From: Akkermansiaceae bacterium
GTDB lineage: Bacteria > Verrucomicrobiota > Verrucomicrobiia > Verrucomicrobiales > Akkermansiaceae
Direction of reading: 5' to 3'
NCBI GenBank assembly: GCA_905182405.1
Contig: CAJJBQ010000002.1
Coordinates: 186,001 to 250,000, forward strand
DNA: 64,000 bases
The translations under genes and the position numbers were made by a program. Positions within the stretch are counted from its first letter, which is position 1; every line of letters begins with the position of its first letter. Of this stretch, positions 54,188 through 63,565 are shown in pieces. The notes under the pieces were generated by a model, which saw only the letters and a list, made by a program, of their open reading frames with translations, was not told where the DNA came from and did not search any database.

Positions 54188-56729
54188 ACATAAGGTGCTG
54201 CCACGAAGCTTGTGGACGGCCTTGTTTCATCCCTGGGTCTGGCGGATGGCGTGGCGGGACAGTCGATCGCAACGGCTGCGGCTGGTGGTTTTCTCGCTGG
54301 CGATTGTTTCCGGGATCGCCGCACTGACGGCGATCCATTCCTTGAAGGCGAGCGTGGAGCGTGGGATTGCTGTAGAGGCAAAGGCGCTGCTGGGCTCTGA
54401 TTTACGGGTTTCTTCGCGTAAGGAAATCGGCGCTAATGAGATTGAAAAGCTAGCCGGGATGGCAAGTCAGGTGAGTCGTGAGACGAGTTTCCCCTCGATG
54501 ATGCGATTCCTACCGGATGGTGGAGCACGTTTGATGCAGGTGCGTGGGATCGCGGGTGGGTATCCGTTTTATGGAAAGGTGGAAACACGGCCAGTGGATG
54601 CCTGGAATAAGCTGAGGGACGGAGGCGGAGTGTTGGTGGAACCGGCGATCCTGGATCAGTTTTCGGCGCAGATTGGTGATGAAGTCGAGCTGGGAGGAAT
54701 TCGATTGAGGATTCTTGGTTTGGTCGATAAACCCGCTCCGCGCGGTAACCGTTTCAGTGGATTTGCGCCGGAGGTCTATGTCAATCTAGCGGACATCGAG
54801 CGCAGCGGGCTGTTGACTCAGAACAGCATGGCGGGCTATCAGGTGCATCTTAAACTTTCGGGCGGCCAAGCGTCGCGCGTGCTGAAAGAGAGGGTTCGTG
54901 ATGAGTTCCCTGACACCCGCTGGCGTTTGGAGACTCCGGAGGACCGGCGTGAGAATCTGGGCGATGCGCTCGATAACTTTCAAAAATTCCTTGGGCTGAT
55001 AGCACTCACATCACTGGCGCTGGGGGCAATCGGAGTGGCGGGCGCGGTGCATGCCCACGTCACTCGGCGAATTCAGACGATTGGAATCTTACGCTGTCTC
55101 GGGTGTCCGGGATACATGGCTTTTGGAATTTATTTGGCACAGGCGATGGCGTTGGGGTTGCTTGGTGCTATTCTCGGAGCGGGGCTTGGAATTGTGATGC
55201 AGATGGGGTTATTGGTGGCACTCGACGATGAATTGCCGATCTCGGTGGCTCCTTCACCGGAGTGGAAGATCGCCTTGCAAACGACGGCGACGGGCTTCGC
55301 GGTGTGCTGCGGATTTGCACTCCTACCGCTGATGCGGATTCGTGAAATTTCACCGGCGGTGACCTTGCGGAGTGGTGGTAGTTTGAAAGGTGGTTTCCTT
55401 CGATCGCTACCAATTTATGCCTTGCTGGTGGGACTGCTGGTGATGGTTGCTTATGGCAATGATCCGAACTGGAGACGTGCGCTAGCAATGGTGGGTGGGC
55501 TGACGGTAGCTTTCCTAGCGTTGGTGGCTGTGGCTCGTGGGTTGATGGAAGTGAGTCGTCGGGTGTTGGCGCCCCGCTGGCCATATTTGATCCGACAGGG
55601 TGTTTCAAATCTCCATCGTCCGGGAAATCAGACCTTGCTGTTTCTGCTATCGCTGGGGCTGGGGACATTTCTGTTAGTGACTATTCTTTCGGCCGGAAAA
55701 CTTTTGAATGGTCGACTGAATATTCAGCAGTCGGAGGAAAGCCCTAACCTTTATCTTATAGATGTTCAGCCTGATCAGGTGGCGGGGGTAGAGGCCGTTT
55801 TGGAAGCCAAAGAGCTTCCGGTAATGGAGAGTGTGCCGATGGTGACGATGCGGGTGCAGTCGATCAATGGTGTGGAGGTTGGCGAAGCGACGGGTGTGCC
55901 ACGCTGGGTTGCGAGGCGGGAGTTTCGCTCGACTTATCGCGATTCCCTGAACTTAACCGAGACGCTCATCGCTGGTGAACTTGCGAGCGAGCGGGCCGAT
56001 CCAAATGGAATTGTAGAGCTCTCGCTGGAGGAAAAAATAGCCAAAGATTTAAAGGTCGGCATCGGCGATGAGATCACGATGGATGTTCAGGGCATCCTGA
56101 TTCGCACTAAGGTGACAAGCATCCGCCGTGTCGATTGGAGTCGTTTCAATTTAAATTTCTTTATGGTGTTCCCTCCGGGCGTGCTGGAGGACGCACCGGG
56201 AGTCAATGTGGTGACGACACGGACGCCAACACCTGCGGCCTCGGGGGAGTTACAGCGAGAATTGGCGGGTCAGTTTGCCAATGTTACCGCGATTGACTTG
56301 ACACTAATTCTTGAAACTGTCCGTGATCTTCTAGCCAAGATTTCGACTGTTATCACCATCTTGGCTGGGTTCACGGTGTTGGCGGGTCTTCCGATCTTGA
56401 TCGGGACTTTATTGAATGGTCGCGATGTGAGGCTGAAAGAAAGTGTGCTCCTGCGGACGCTTGGGGCCTCGGCGAAGCAGGTTCGGATCATTTTAGTGAT
56501 CGAGTATGCCGCACTTGGATTACTTTCTGCGCTGTCTGGGATTCTGTTAGCTGTCGTGGCAAATGGAGTGCTGGCGACCTTCTTTTTTAAAGCATCTCCA
56601 TGGCCGGATGCAGGGCTTCTTTTGGCTGCCTTCGGGACAGTCACGATGATTGCGGTGCTCGGTGGCCTCGCTCTGAGCAGGGGAGTTTGTCATCATCCAC
56701 CGCTGGAGATTTTACGAGGTGGGAGTTAA
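54174..56729 (+). CDS. ybbP: FtsX-like permease YbbP
   Basis: 851 residues from the ATG at 54174 (a TTG at 54156 lies in the same frame). One N-terminal helix (about 38-56), a MacB-like periplasmic domain, a first FtsX three-helix block (about 275-400), a helix pair near 415-460, a second periplasmic domain, and a second FtsX block (about 725-845) with PILIGTLLNGRDVRLKE, the standard coupling loop. This ten-helix layout is that of YbbP. It overlaps ybbA by 14 bp and forms a complex with it; the tesA gene diverges upstream. The transported lipid or hydrophobic compound is unknown. Confidence 0.92.
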   Translation: MEHSKHKVLPRSLWTALFHPWVWRMAWRDSRSQRLRLVVFSLAIVSGIAALTAIHSLKASVERGIAVEAKALLGSDLRVSSRKEIGANEIEKLAGMASQVSRETSFPSMMRFLPDGGARLMQVRGIAGGYPFYGKVETRPVDAWNKLRDGGGVLVEPAILDQFSAQIGDEVELGGIRLRILGLVDKPAPRGNRFSGFAPEVYVNLADIERSGLLTQNSMAGYQVHLKLSGGQASRVLKERVRDEFPDTRWRLETPEDRRENLGDALDNFQKFLGLIALTSLALGAIGVAGAVHAHVTRRIQTIGILRCLGCPGYMAFGIYLAQAMALGLLGAILGAGLGIVMQMGLLVALDDELPISVAPSPEWKIALQTTATGFAVCCGFALLPLMRIREISPAVTLRSGGSLKGGFLRSLPIYALLVGLLVMVAYGNDPNWRRALAMVGGLTVAFLALVAVARGLMEVSRRVLAPRWPYLIRQGVSNLHRPGNQTLLFLLSLGLGTFLLVTILSAGKLLNGRLNIQQSEESPNLYLIDVQPDQVAGVEAVLEAKELPVMESVPMVTMRVQSINGVEVGEATGVPRWVARREFRSTYRDSLNLTETLIAGELASERADPNGIVELSLEEKIAKDLKVGIGDEITMDVQGILIRTKVTSIRRVDWSRFNLNFFMVFPPGVLEDAPGVNVVTTRTPTPAASGELQRELAGQFANVTAIDLTLILETVRDLLAKISTVITILAGFTVLAGLPILIGTLLNGRDVRLKESVLLRTLGASAKQVRIILVIEYAALGLLSALSGILLAVVANGVLATFFFKASPWPDAGLLLAAFGTVTMIAVLGGLALSRGVCHHPPLEILRGGS

Positions 56730-57153
56730 AAAATCAGCAGCCGACTCTTTTGCTTCGTTGTTAAATTTTTGCTCGGGGCTTCTGTGATGACGATGCCGGA
56801 GGCGATTTGAGATTTAAACACGAACAATGAGATTTGAACTGGCTTGTTGGTAAGGGTGCAATTGGAAGTTGAGGAAACGTAAGACCTATGGCGTAGGGAT
56901 GCGGGGTAATCAAATCCCTGAATAGGCTCCGCGTGCTTCGCAAACCCCGGGCTGAATGACGCAAGCCTGTTGGAGAGCGTGACATGCCTTTCCGCTCAAG
57001 TTAAAGGCAACTCGGTGCCTCGAAGTGAATTACGAATGGCAAAAATCGCTAGTTGTTCACAACATGCGGAAGCTTTCGACATTCCTCTTGCTCCCTTTCG
57101 TTCTCTGGAATAGCCATGTGGTGAGTCTTACAGGCTCAAAACATCACTACATT
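56730..57153. other. Intergenic region upstream of purH
   Basis: A 424-bp gap with the second copy of a degenerate repeat at 56808-56859. No open frame of note. It should contain the purH promoter and leader, but no clear -35/-10 or riboswitch fold was identified. A plus-strand frame that runs into purH from 57025 is rejected as a gene start. Confidence 0.45.
56808..56859. repeat. Degenerate intergenic repeat, copy B
   Basis: GAGATTTAAACACGAACAAT, then a TTTGAAC core and TTGTTGGTAAGGGTG; the same elements in order as copy A at 52607-52697, without its insertion. Confidence 0.45.
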
Positions 57154-58698
57154 ATGGCGATTGAGCGCGCACTCTTGTCGGTTTCCGATAAATCAGGATT
57201 GGTTGAATTTGCAAAAGCACTCCACGAGGATCATGGCGTCGAGCTACTTTCGACCGGTGGAACTGCCGCAGTGCTGCGGGAAGCTGGTCTCCCAGTGATC
57301 GATGTGGCTGACTACACTGGCGCTCCTGAACTTTTTGAAGGACGTCTGAAGACTCTTCATCCAAAGGTGCACGGCGGGCTTCTGCAACGCCGTGATAGTG
57401 ATGATCATGTTGCTCAAGGAAAAAAACATGGTATCCCGCCGATCGACCTTGTGGTCGTGAATCTCTATCCCTTCGAGAAAACGGTCGAAAAGGAGGGGGT
57501 TACCCTTGACGAGGCGATTGAGAATATCGACATCGGCGGGCCTTCGATGCTTCGCAGTGCTGCTAAAAACTACGCTGCAGTTACGGTTGTGGTCGATCAT
57601 GCCGACTACTCCCGTGTTCTTTCTGAGATGGGGGAGCATGAGGGCGACACTACGCTCCGGCTTCGTGAGGAGCTTGCGATTAAGGTGTTTCGTCGGACGG
57701 CAGCTTATGACGGTGCTATTTCCAACTTCCTGGGCAAGTGTGACCAAGGAACGGCGTGCAGCTTTGCGATCAACCTTCCTCTGGATCGGGATCTCCGTTA
57801 CGGCGACAACCCGCATCAAAAATCACGTCTTTATGGCGCATTTGGCGAGTGCTTCTCCCAACTTCAGGGCAAGGAGCTGAGTTACACCAATATTCTCGAT
57901 CTCGAAGCGGCAGCGGATATTATTCTCGATTATCGCCGCCCAACCGTCGCGATCCTTAAGCACACTAATCCTTGCGGAGTAGGGCAGGACGACGAAGATT
58001 TACGGGTGGCTTGGGATAAGGCCTTCGAAACGGATCGGCAGGCACCCTTTGGCGGGGTAATCGTGATGAATCGGCCATTGACTGAAGCTCTGGCCCGCGT
58101 GATTTCGGGTATTTTTACCGATGTCATTATTGCTCCTGACTTCGAGCCCGAGGCCCGGGCGATTCTTCAGAAGAAGAAGAACCTTCGGATTATGAAGCTC
58201 GAGTCAGGCTATGAGAGGTATCGCAAGGATCCTGTCGTGCGCTCCGCGCCAGGCGGGTTGATGGTCATGGACAAGGATCATACTGTCATGGGGATCGATG
58301 ATCTCGAATCAAAAGTGGTCACTAAGCGTCCTCCGACTGAGCAAGAAATGATGGCGATGCGCTTCTCGTGGCGCGTGGTGAAGCATGTAAAATCTAACGC
58401 CATTGTCTTTGGTTCAACGGATCGGACCCTTGGTATCGGCGCGGGGCAGATGAGCCGGGTTGATTCGGCTCGAATTGCAGTTTGGAAGGCAAAAGAGGCT
58501 GGGCTTTCTCTCAAGGGAAGCGTGATTGCTTCTGATGGGCTTTTCCCGTTCGCTGACGGTCTTGATGCCGCTATCAATGCTGGTGCGACAGCGTGCATTC
58601 AGCCTGGCGGTTCTATTCGCGACGAAGAGGTGATTGCTGCTGCCGATGAGGCTGGCATGGCGATGGTCTTAACCAATCACCGGCATTTCCGTCACTAG
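57154..58698 (+). CDS. purH: Bifunctional AICAR transformylase / IMP cyclohydrolase
   Basis: 514 residues from the ATG at 57154, where the conserved ALLSVSDKSGLVEFA begins four residues in; the frame back to 57025 adds an unlike stretch and is rejected. The N-terminal MGS-like IMP cyclohydrolase domain shows STGGTAAVLREAG and KTLHPKVHGG; the transformylase domain shows LRYGDNPHQ, KHTNPCGVG and ASDGLFPFADG. It carries out the last two steps of purine synthesis, AICAR to FAICAR to IMP. The length is normal. pdxJ follows 15 bp later. Confidence 0.96.
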   Translation: MAIERALLSVSDKSGLVEFAKALHEDHGVELLSTGGTAAVLREAGLPVIDVADYTGAPELFEGRLKTLHPKVHGGLLQRRDSDDHVAQGKKHGIPPIDLVVVNLYPFEKTVEKEGVTLDEAIENIDIGGPSMLRSAAKNYAAVTVVVDHADYSRVLSEMGEHEGDTTLRLREELAIKVFRRTAAYDGAISNFLGKCDQGTACSFAINLPLDRDLRYGDNPHQKSRLYGAFGECFSQLQGKELSYTNILDLEAAADIILDYRRPTVAILKHTNPCGVGQDDEDLRVAWDKAFETDRQAPFGGVIVMNRPLTEALARVISGIFTDVIIAPDFEPEARAILQKKKNLRIMKLESGYERYRKDPVVRSAPGGLMVMDKDHTVMGIDDLESKVVTKRPPTEQEMMAMRFSWRVVKHVKSNAIVFGSTDRTLGIGAGQMSRVDSARIAVWKAKEAGLSLKGSVIASDGLFPFADGLDAAINAGATACIQPGGSIRDEEVIAAADEAGMAMVLTNHRHFRH

Positions 58699-58713
58699 AG
58701 ACCCTCTTTTCCA

Positions 58714-59469
58714 ATGAGCTTACTTTTAGGAGTCAATATTGATCATGTCGCCACACTGCGGCAGGCCCGCTATGCATTGAACCCGGATGCGCCTATTCTC
58801 GAGCCATCGGTTCTTGATGCCGCGAGAGAGGCTCAAAAAGGTGGAGCCGACTCGATTACGATACACGTTCGAGAGGATCGGCGTCACATGCAGGACGCGG
58901 ACGCGCGTCTTATGCGCAAGGAAGTAAATCTCCCGCTAAACCTTGAACTTGCGAATACAGTAGAAATGGTGTCTTTCGCTTGTGACCTGAAACCAGACTT
59001 TGCCTGTCTCGTTCCTGAAAGTCGCGAAGAGATTACCACTGAAGGAGGGCTTGATGCAGTGGGTCATTTTGACTCACTGAAGGATACCATAATCGCCCTT
59101 CAGGCGTCGGGGATTAAGGTGAGTTTGTTCATAGATCCGGAGGAAGAGCAAATCGAAGCTGCCGCGAAATTAGGTGCTGAAATGATCGAGCTTCACACCG
59201 GATCCTTCGCTCTAGCGGAGGGCGAACCTCATCAAAACGAACTCTCGCGTCTCAGGCTTAGTGCTGATTTAGGTGCGAGTCTTGGTCTGCAAATAAATGC
59301 GGGCCATGGGATTCATCGTCAAAACATTAGCTCTCTTTTTTCCGTTAAAAACTTAAAAGAGATCAACGTTGGCCACACTCTTGTTTCAAGAGCGTTATTC
59401 ATTGGCTTGAGGGCAGCGGTTGCGGAAATGAAGGCGCTCATGGCTGATTACCAAGGGGATCAAGAATGA
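58714..59469 (+). CDS. pdxJ: Pyridoxine 5'-phosphate synthase
   Basis: 251 residues with the PdxJ barrel: LLGVNIDHVATLRQAR at the N-terminus (His and Arg in the substrate site), SITIHVREDRRHMQD, EMIELHTGSFA, and the C-terminal NAGHGIHRQN and INVGHTLVSRALF. It condenses 1-deoxy-D-xylulose 5-phosphate with 3-amino-2-oxopropyl phosphate to pyridoxine phosphate. Its stop overlaps the acpS start (ATGA at 59466), the common pdxJ-acpS pairing in bacteria. It lies 15 bp after purH, so the three genes are likely co-transcribed. Confidence 0.96.
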   Translation: MSLLLGVNIDHVATLRQARYALNPDAPILEPSVLDAAREAQKGGADSITIHVREDRRHMQDADARLMRKEVNLPLNLELANTVEMVSFACDLKPDFACLVPESREEITTEGGLDAVGHFDSLKDTIIALQASGIKVSLFIDPEEEQIEAAAKLGAEMIELHTGSFALAEGEPHQNELSRLRLSADLGASLGLQINAGHGIHRQNISSLFSVKNLKEINVGHTLVSRALFIGLRAAVAEMKALMADYQGDQE

Positions 59470-59852
59470 AGCTAATTGGAATAGGAATCGATGTTGTTGA
59501 GGTGAGCCGCGTAAAGTCGTCCCTCGACGAATTTGGCGAGCGATTCCTCAATCGTATTTTCACCTCGGCAGAGCGGGAATACTGCAACCGGCAAAAACGC
59601 CCTGAAATCCATCTCGCTGCGAGATTTGCGGCAAAGGAAGCGATTTCGAAGGCCTTCGGAACGGGAATTGGGAAGGAGATTGGTTGGCTTGATATAGAAA
59701 TCATCCGAAGGGATACTGGTGAGCCTGAGGTTCGTCTTCATGGTGATGCCACAATCCTCGCCAAAAAATGTGAAGCAACAGAAGTTAAGGTGAGTTTGTC
59801 TCATGCTCAGCATTATGCTGCCGCTAATGCCGTGGTGATGGGCTGTGAGTAA
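59466..59852 (+). CDS. acpS: Holo-[acyl-carrier-protein] synthase
   Basis: 128 residues. The GIGIDVVEVSRV start with magnesium ligand D9, and the FAAKEAISKAFG motif with the second metal Glu, identify AcpS, which transfers 4'-phosphopantetheine from CoA to acyl carrier protein. The C-terminal VSLSHAQHYAAANAVV strand is standard. Translationally coupled to pdxJ by ATGA. The length is normal for the trimeric bacterial enzyme. Confidence 0.95.
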   Translation: MKLIGIGIDVVEVSRVKSSLDEFGERFLNRIFTSAEREYCNRQKRPEIHLAARFAAKEAISKAFGTGIGKEIGWLDIEIIRRDTGEPEVRLHGDATILAKKCEATEVKVSLSHAQHYAAANAVVMGCE

Positions 59853-59945
59853 ATTATTGATAAATAGGAGCGTCTCCCTTGATGTATAAGAGTCTTGTGG
59901 GCATCAAAAGTATCTGTTTTTTAATATCCTTACTATTTGATTATT

Positions 59946-59974
59946 TTGACAATTTAAGGATAAATACCTACTAT
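59946..59974 (+). promoter_or_regulatory. Sigma-70-type promoter just before a GTG start
   Basis: TTGACA at 59946-59951, 17-bp spacer, TACTAT at 59969-59974. The expected transcript start (about 59981) lies almost at the GTG of the next frame (59983), so this mRNA would be leaderless or the real start is downstream. Confidence 0.65.
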
Positions 59975-59982
59975 TAAGTTCG

Positions 59983-60708
59983 GTGAATATTATTCAATCA
60001 GTCGTCGATAAACCCTCTAGCGAAGTGGTCGTATGTTGCTACTGTAGTTGTCCGGTTCGTATTCCAACGAGAATGAAAGAGAGTTGTGGACCTTGCTCCA
60101 TTTATGGTTACGAGCTGATCATAGACAATGAGAGTAAGGCCTTGCCTCCTATTTCCGGACGCCATTTTTTGCCAAATGGCGTAGGTTTCCCAAGGCCCTC
60201 TGATTCACATGAGATTTCCCGGCCTCAAGACTTTCAGCCGGAGCCTGTAAATTCACCCCGGATCACCCCACCGGAGCGAGTTAACAGGACTCCAGAGACC
60301 TCTCCTGAGTTGGCTGGGAATACTGCGCTAATGACACCCGAATTGGTGCAAGCAGGGGATGCTGCGTCCGCTCGAATAGAGGCGCAACCACGCTTATCAG
60401 CCTCTCAAAGAAACACAGGAGGCTCCAAAGTGGTGATAGCTCAGCCGTTTCAATGCACCGGGGTATATCGTTTGAATCTCGCAACGAGAGCCAACGTGAA
60501 TAGAAAAAAATTGCAAGCTCCCGAGCGCCAGCAATTACCCGAACATCAGGGCTTAGGAAGAAAGAGGCAATGGGGATTCTCTTTGCTTTGTGCTTTCGTT
60601 GTTGACGGATTAGGGGGCGGTGGATTCTCCGGCTTCAAGGGCCACCAAATGAGGCTGGAAGGGGACGATTTGCGGGGTAGTCGATTGGTTACTGAACTAG
60701 GATACTAG
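59983..60708 (+). CDS. Hypothetical protein with N-terminal Cys-rich zinc-ribbon-like motif
   Basis: A frame of 241 codons from GTG. Near the N-terminus a CYCSCPVRIPTRMKESCGPC stretch gives CxxC...CxxC spacing that could bind zinc. The middle (about 50-150) is Pro/Ser/Glu-rich and probably disordered; a WGFSLLCAFVV segment near residue 195 is hydrophobic but short, and the final Gly-rich part looks out of frame with a normal transmembrane region. It may have lost its true C-terminus by frameshift. A strong promoter ends 8 bp before the GTG. Zinc-ribbon plus linker plus a helix is a common plan of unknown membrane proteins in this phylum. Confidence 0.5.
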   Translation: MNIIQSVVDKPSSEVVVCCYCSCPVRIPTRMKESCGPCSIYGYELIIDNESKALPPISGRHFLPNGVGFPRPSDSHEISRPQDFQPEPVNSPRITPPERVNRTPETSPELAGNTALMTPELVQAGDAASARIEAQPRLSASQRNTGGSKVVIAQPFQCTGVYRLNLATRANVNRKKLQAPERQQLPEHQGLGRKRQWGFSLLCAFVVDGLGGGGFSGFKGHQMRLEGDDLRGSRLVTELGY

Positions 60709-60735
60709 AAGGCTCTTTTTACCTCAATTTTCACT

Positions 60736-61314
60736 ATGCGCTTAATTTTAGCATCGGGCTCCCCTCGTCGAAAGGAATTACTGAGGGCTGCCGGACTAAC
60801 GTTTACGGTTGAAGTCCCAGATGTCGTTGAGCTTGAGGCGGGAGTCTTGCCAGCTCGAGACCTCTGCCTCACGAACGCCCTTTTAAAAGCAGGTGTAATA
60901 TCGCGATCGAGCCCTGATGATTTGATTATTGCCTCCGACACAATCGTTGTAATGGACGGGACGGTATACGGGAAACCCAGAGACCTTATCGAAGCAGCCG
61001 GGAACTTAAAGCGCTTTCGAGGAAGGACACACGAGGTAATGACCGGCGTTGCCCTTCAAAAAGGTGAAATGAAATCTACTTTCATCGAAGTTTCGCGGGT
61101 CACTTTCAAAGAATACTCGGACTCGGTTATTGATGAATACCTTCATCTCGTTCCTGTTCTCGATAAAGCGGGAGGCTACGCCATTCAAGATCACGGTGAG
61201 TGGCTTGTTGAAAAAATTGACGGGAACTATGAAAATATCGTGGGGCTGCCGCTTACAAAGGTCCTCGCGAAGCTAAACGAAATGGGCTTTAATCCCGCCC
61301 AGCGATATGCCTGA
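60736..61314 (+). CDS. maf: Maf-like nucleotide pyrophosphatase
   Basis: 192 residues. Typical Maf features: LILASGSPRRKELL at the start (Ser/Arg phosphate-binding site), the Asp-containing IASDTIVVMDG, YGKPRD and RTHEVMTGVAL. Maf/YhdE/YceF proteins hydrolyse non-canonical or standard nucleoside triphosphates to monophosphates, and some are linked to septum regulation. The choice among dTTP/UTP or 7-methyl-GTP specificity is not obvious from these motifs. Its end overlaps the next gene by eight bases. Confidence 0.93.
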   Translation: MRLILASGSPRRKELLRAAGLTFTVEVPDVVELEAGVLPARDLCLTNALLKAGVISRSSPDDLIIASDTIVVMDGTVYGKPRDLIEAAGNLKRFRGRTHEVMTGVALQKGEMKSTFIEVSRVTFKEYSDSVIDEYLHLVPVLDKAGGYAIQDHGEWLVEKIDGNYENIVGLPLTKVLAKLNEMGFNPAQRYA

Positions 61315-62275
61315 CCCCTCTGAGAATCGACGCCGATACCCTCTTATCGTGAATCCTCGTGCAAAAAGCGAAAGAGGGTATCGTGCGATGGAGTTCATCG
61401 AGGCTCATTCGCATCGGTTTGAGATTCATCGGACGCAAAGCAGGGAAGAGGCGATCGAGTTGACCAGGAAGTTTGCAAAAGTAGGAGAGGATGTTGTGAT
61501 CACTGCTGGCGGGGACGGGACAGTCAACGCTGCTATTGAAGGGCTGGCAGGATCTTCGACGACACTGGGGGTATTCCCAACGGGAACAATGAATGTTTTT
61601 GCACGCGAAATGGGGATTCCATTTGATCGGCTGGAGAAGTCGATGGCAGTGATCGATGATGGATGCCGAAAGGAAGTGGATCTTTTTGAGATGAACGGAG
61701 TCCCTTTTGTTCAAATGGCTGGAGTGGGTTTCGATGCCCAAGTGATCGAGGCAACGAGCTGGGAAAGTAAAAGACGACTTGGACCGCTGGCTTACCTCCT
61801 TGCCGGTGTCCGAGTATTAGGGACTGTTCCTCCCGCAATGACCGTTCTTACCGAAGAAGGGAGGGAGCTGCATGGAGTTTGTCTTTTGATCGGGAACGGT
61901 TCTCTCTATGGGGGACATTTTCCCCTTTTCAGAATAGCTAGAAATACAGACGAACTCCTTGATGTAATAATTTTTAAAGAGTCGGGATTTCAGTTCATCA
62001 GAGACTCGTTGCGCGGATTGGTAAAAGGAGGGATTGATCCGCTTTCCCCAGGAAAGTCGGTTGAGTATTTTCAGGCGGCAAGGATCAGGGTCACCAGCGC
62101 CGAGGCAATCCCAGTGGAAATCGACGGAGAACTATGGGGGCGCACGCAAGAAATCAACTTCCGCTCAAGCGGAAAGAAGCTTTCGGTCTTTGCTCCTGAA
62201 AAACCGGAGGTGAACCGGTGGTTGGATTTTTTGAGGACAGTGAATCCATTTTATCGTTCAATCGGCTCTGATTGA
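61307..62275 (+). CDS. Diacylglycerol kinase family lipid kinase
   Basis: 322 residues. The catalytic domain begins RRYPLIVNPRAKS and has the GGDGT nucleotide-binding loop (VITAGGDGTVNAA) and GTMNVFAREMGIP; the second lobe with VGFDAQVIEATSW and a C-terminal VEIDGELWG strand completes the DagK/YegS fold. Known relatives phosphorylate diacylglycerol, phosphatidylglycerol or sphingoid bases. No signal peptide. It overlaps maf by eight bases, so the two are coupled. The exact lipid is not known. Confidence 0.93.
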   Translation: MPDPSENRRRYPLIVNPRAKSERGYRAMEFIEAHSHRFEIHRTQSREEAIELTRKFAKVGEDVVITAGGDGTVNAAIEGLAGSSTTLGVFPTGTMNVFAREMGIPFDRLEKSMAVIDDGCRKEVDLFEMNGVPFVQMAGVGFDAQVIEATSWESKRRLGPLAYLLAGVRVLGTVPPAMTVLTEEGRELHGVCLLIGNGSLYGGHFPLFRIARNTDELLDVIIFKESGFQFIRDSLRGLVKGGIDPLSPGKSVEYFQAARIRVTSAEAIPVEIDGELWGRTQEINFRSSGKKLSVFAPEKPEVNRWLDFLRTVNPFYRSIGSD

Positions 62276-62339
62276 CCGGAATTCCCGGCTTTTAAAGTCG
62301 TCAGTTCGTATCGGTTCCGCTAATTTTTCTTAGTTCTTC

Positions 62340-63002
62340 ATGAATTTTTTTCGTAGGGTCACGTTTAACTCATTGATGGCGCCTGTTGGGGCGTCCTCCG
62401 ATGCGGGACTTTCGGAAGGTGAACCCTCCGATCATGAATTGATCAAGTCCTGCCAATCAGGGGATACCCGGGCTTTCGAGACACTCGTAACCCGCCATCG
62501 TGGAAAGGTTTATGCGATGGTTCAAAATATGATCAAAAATGAAGCTGATGCCTGGGATCTCTCTCAAGAGGTTTTCCTGAAGGTCTGGAAGGCTTTGCCA
62601 AAATTTGAAGCGCGGGCGAAGTTTTCGACCTGGCTCTACCGCATCGCCCACAATGTAGTCTACGACTGGCTGCGGAAGCGTAAAATTGATTCCGCAGGGG
62701 AGTTTGATGACACCATTTTAAGCGAAGGCTCGGTCGCAGTGGGCTCGATGACGACACCAAATCAAGATCTTCGCCCCGATCGAGCACTTGAGGATTCTGA
62801 GTTGGGAGAGGAGATCAATGCGGCGATGGCTACATTATCAGCAGAGCACCGCGAAACGATTCTCCTGCGTGAAGTGCAAGGATTTGATTACAAGGAGATC
62901 GCGAAAGCGATGGACTGTTCCTTGGGGACAGTGATGAGCCGCCTTTATTATGCCCGAAAGAAACTCCAAATATTGTTAACTGATGAACAAAGAAATTACT
63001 GA
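62340..63002 (+). CDS. ECF-type sigma factor, RpoE-like
   Basis: 220 residues. Sigma region 2 (about 45-112) with FETLVTRHRGKVYAMVQ and DLSQEVFLKVWKAL (region 2.1-2.4), and region 4 (about 155-212) with LSAEHRETILLREVQGFDYKEIA helix-turn-helix and GTVMSRLYYARKKL. There is no region 1.1 or 3. The N-terminal extension of about 40 residues is Ser/Gly/Pro-rich; a later Met (codon 13) is a possible start. The following gene overlaps by 20 bp and looks like its anti-sigma factor, so it is probably under envelope or stress control. Confidence 0.94.
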   Translation: MNFFRRVTFNSLMAPVGASSDAGLSEGEPSDHELIKSCQSGDTRAFETLVTRHRGKVYAMVQNMIKNEADAWDLSQEVFLKVWKALPKFEARAKFSTWLYRIAHNVVYDWLRKRKIDSAGEFDDTILSEGSVAVGSMTTPNQDLRPDRALEDSELGEEINAAMATLSAEHRETILLREVQGFDYKEIAKAMDCSLGTVMSRLYYARKKLQILLTDEQRNY

Positions 63003-63561
63003 TGAACTCATGGTGAAGTGGGTGGATCACAAGTTGACTGCTACTGAACAAGCAGAGCTAGAAGTAATCCTCTTAGAAGACTCAGAGCTTGCAGGTGAGC
63101 TTTCCGCGATGCGAAGCGTAAAGGCGAAGATCCAAAAGGAGATCCCAGCATCTGTTGAACCTCCTTATCCGGACTTCTTTAACAACCAATTGATGCGGAA
63201 GGTGATGCTGGATCAAGTGTCACGGCTACCCAAGGAGAAAGCGAAACGCTGGTGGAAGAGTTTACAGTGGGCCTGGGCTCCGGCCGGGGCAATGGCGCTT
63301 GTGCTCGCATTTCTGGCAGGGCAGCGACTTGGGCAAGGAGGCGAATCGATAACGAGACCAGTGGCGACGAGTTCGCTAACTTCAGTTTATTTTTCTGAAG
63401 ATTCCTTAAATGCCGAGATCATCCCTGATGCGGAAGGTGATGTTTCAGCGATTATTGTCACAGGACTGAGTGCCATTTCGGATGATGCGAGTTTTGCGGA
63501 GATTAAGAAGGGGGAACTTCCGGTGAGTTACCAACGGGCTGAAGCGAAACGATTCCACTAG
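62983..63561 (+). CDS. Probable membrane anti-sigma factor
   Basis: 192 residues. The first 50 residues (ELMVKWVDHKLTATEQAELE, then LSAMRS) match the helical anti-sigma domain that holds ECF sigma factors. It lacks the HxxxCxxC motif of ZAS-type proteins. One transmembrane helix (about 88-108, AWAPAGAMALVLAFLAGQRLG) separates this from a short periplasmic C-terminus of about 80 residues. The overlap of 20 bp with the sigma gene fits the sigma/anti-sigma pairing; the signal it senses is unknown. Confidence 0.82.
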   Translation: MNKEITDELMVKWVDHKLTATEQAELEVILLEDSELAGELSAMRSVKAKIQKEIPASVEPPYPDFFNNQLMRKVMLDQVSRLPKEKAKRWWKSLQWAWAPAGAMALVLAFLAGQRLGQGGESITRPVATSSLTSVYFSEDSLNAEIIPDAEGDVSAIIVTGLSAISDDASFAEIKKGELPVSYQRAEAKRFH

Positions 63562-63565
63562 ACTC

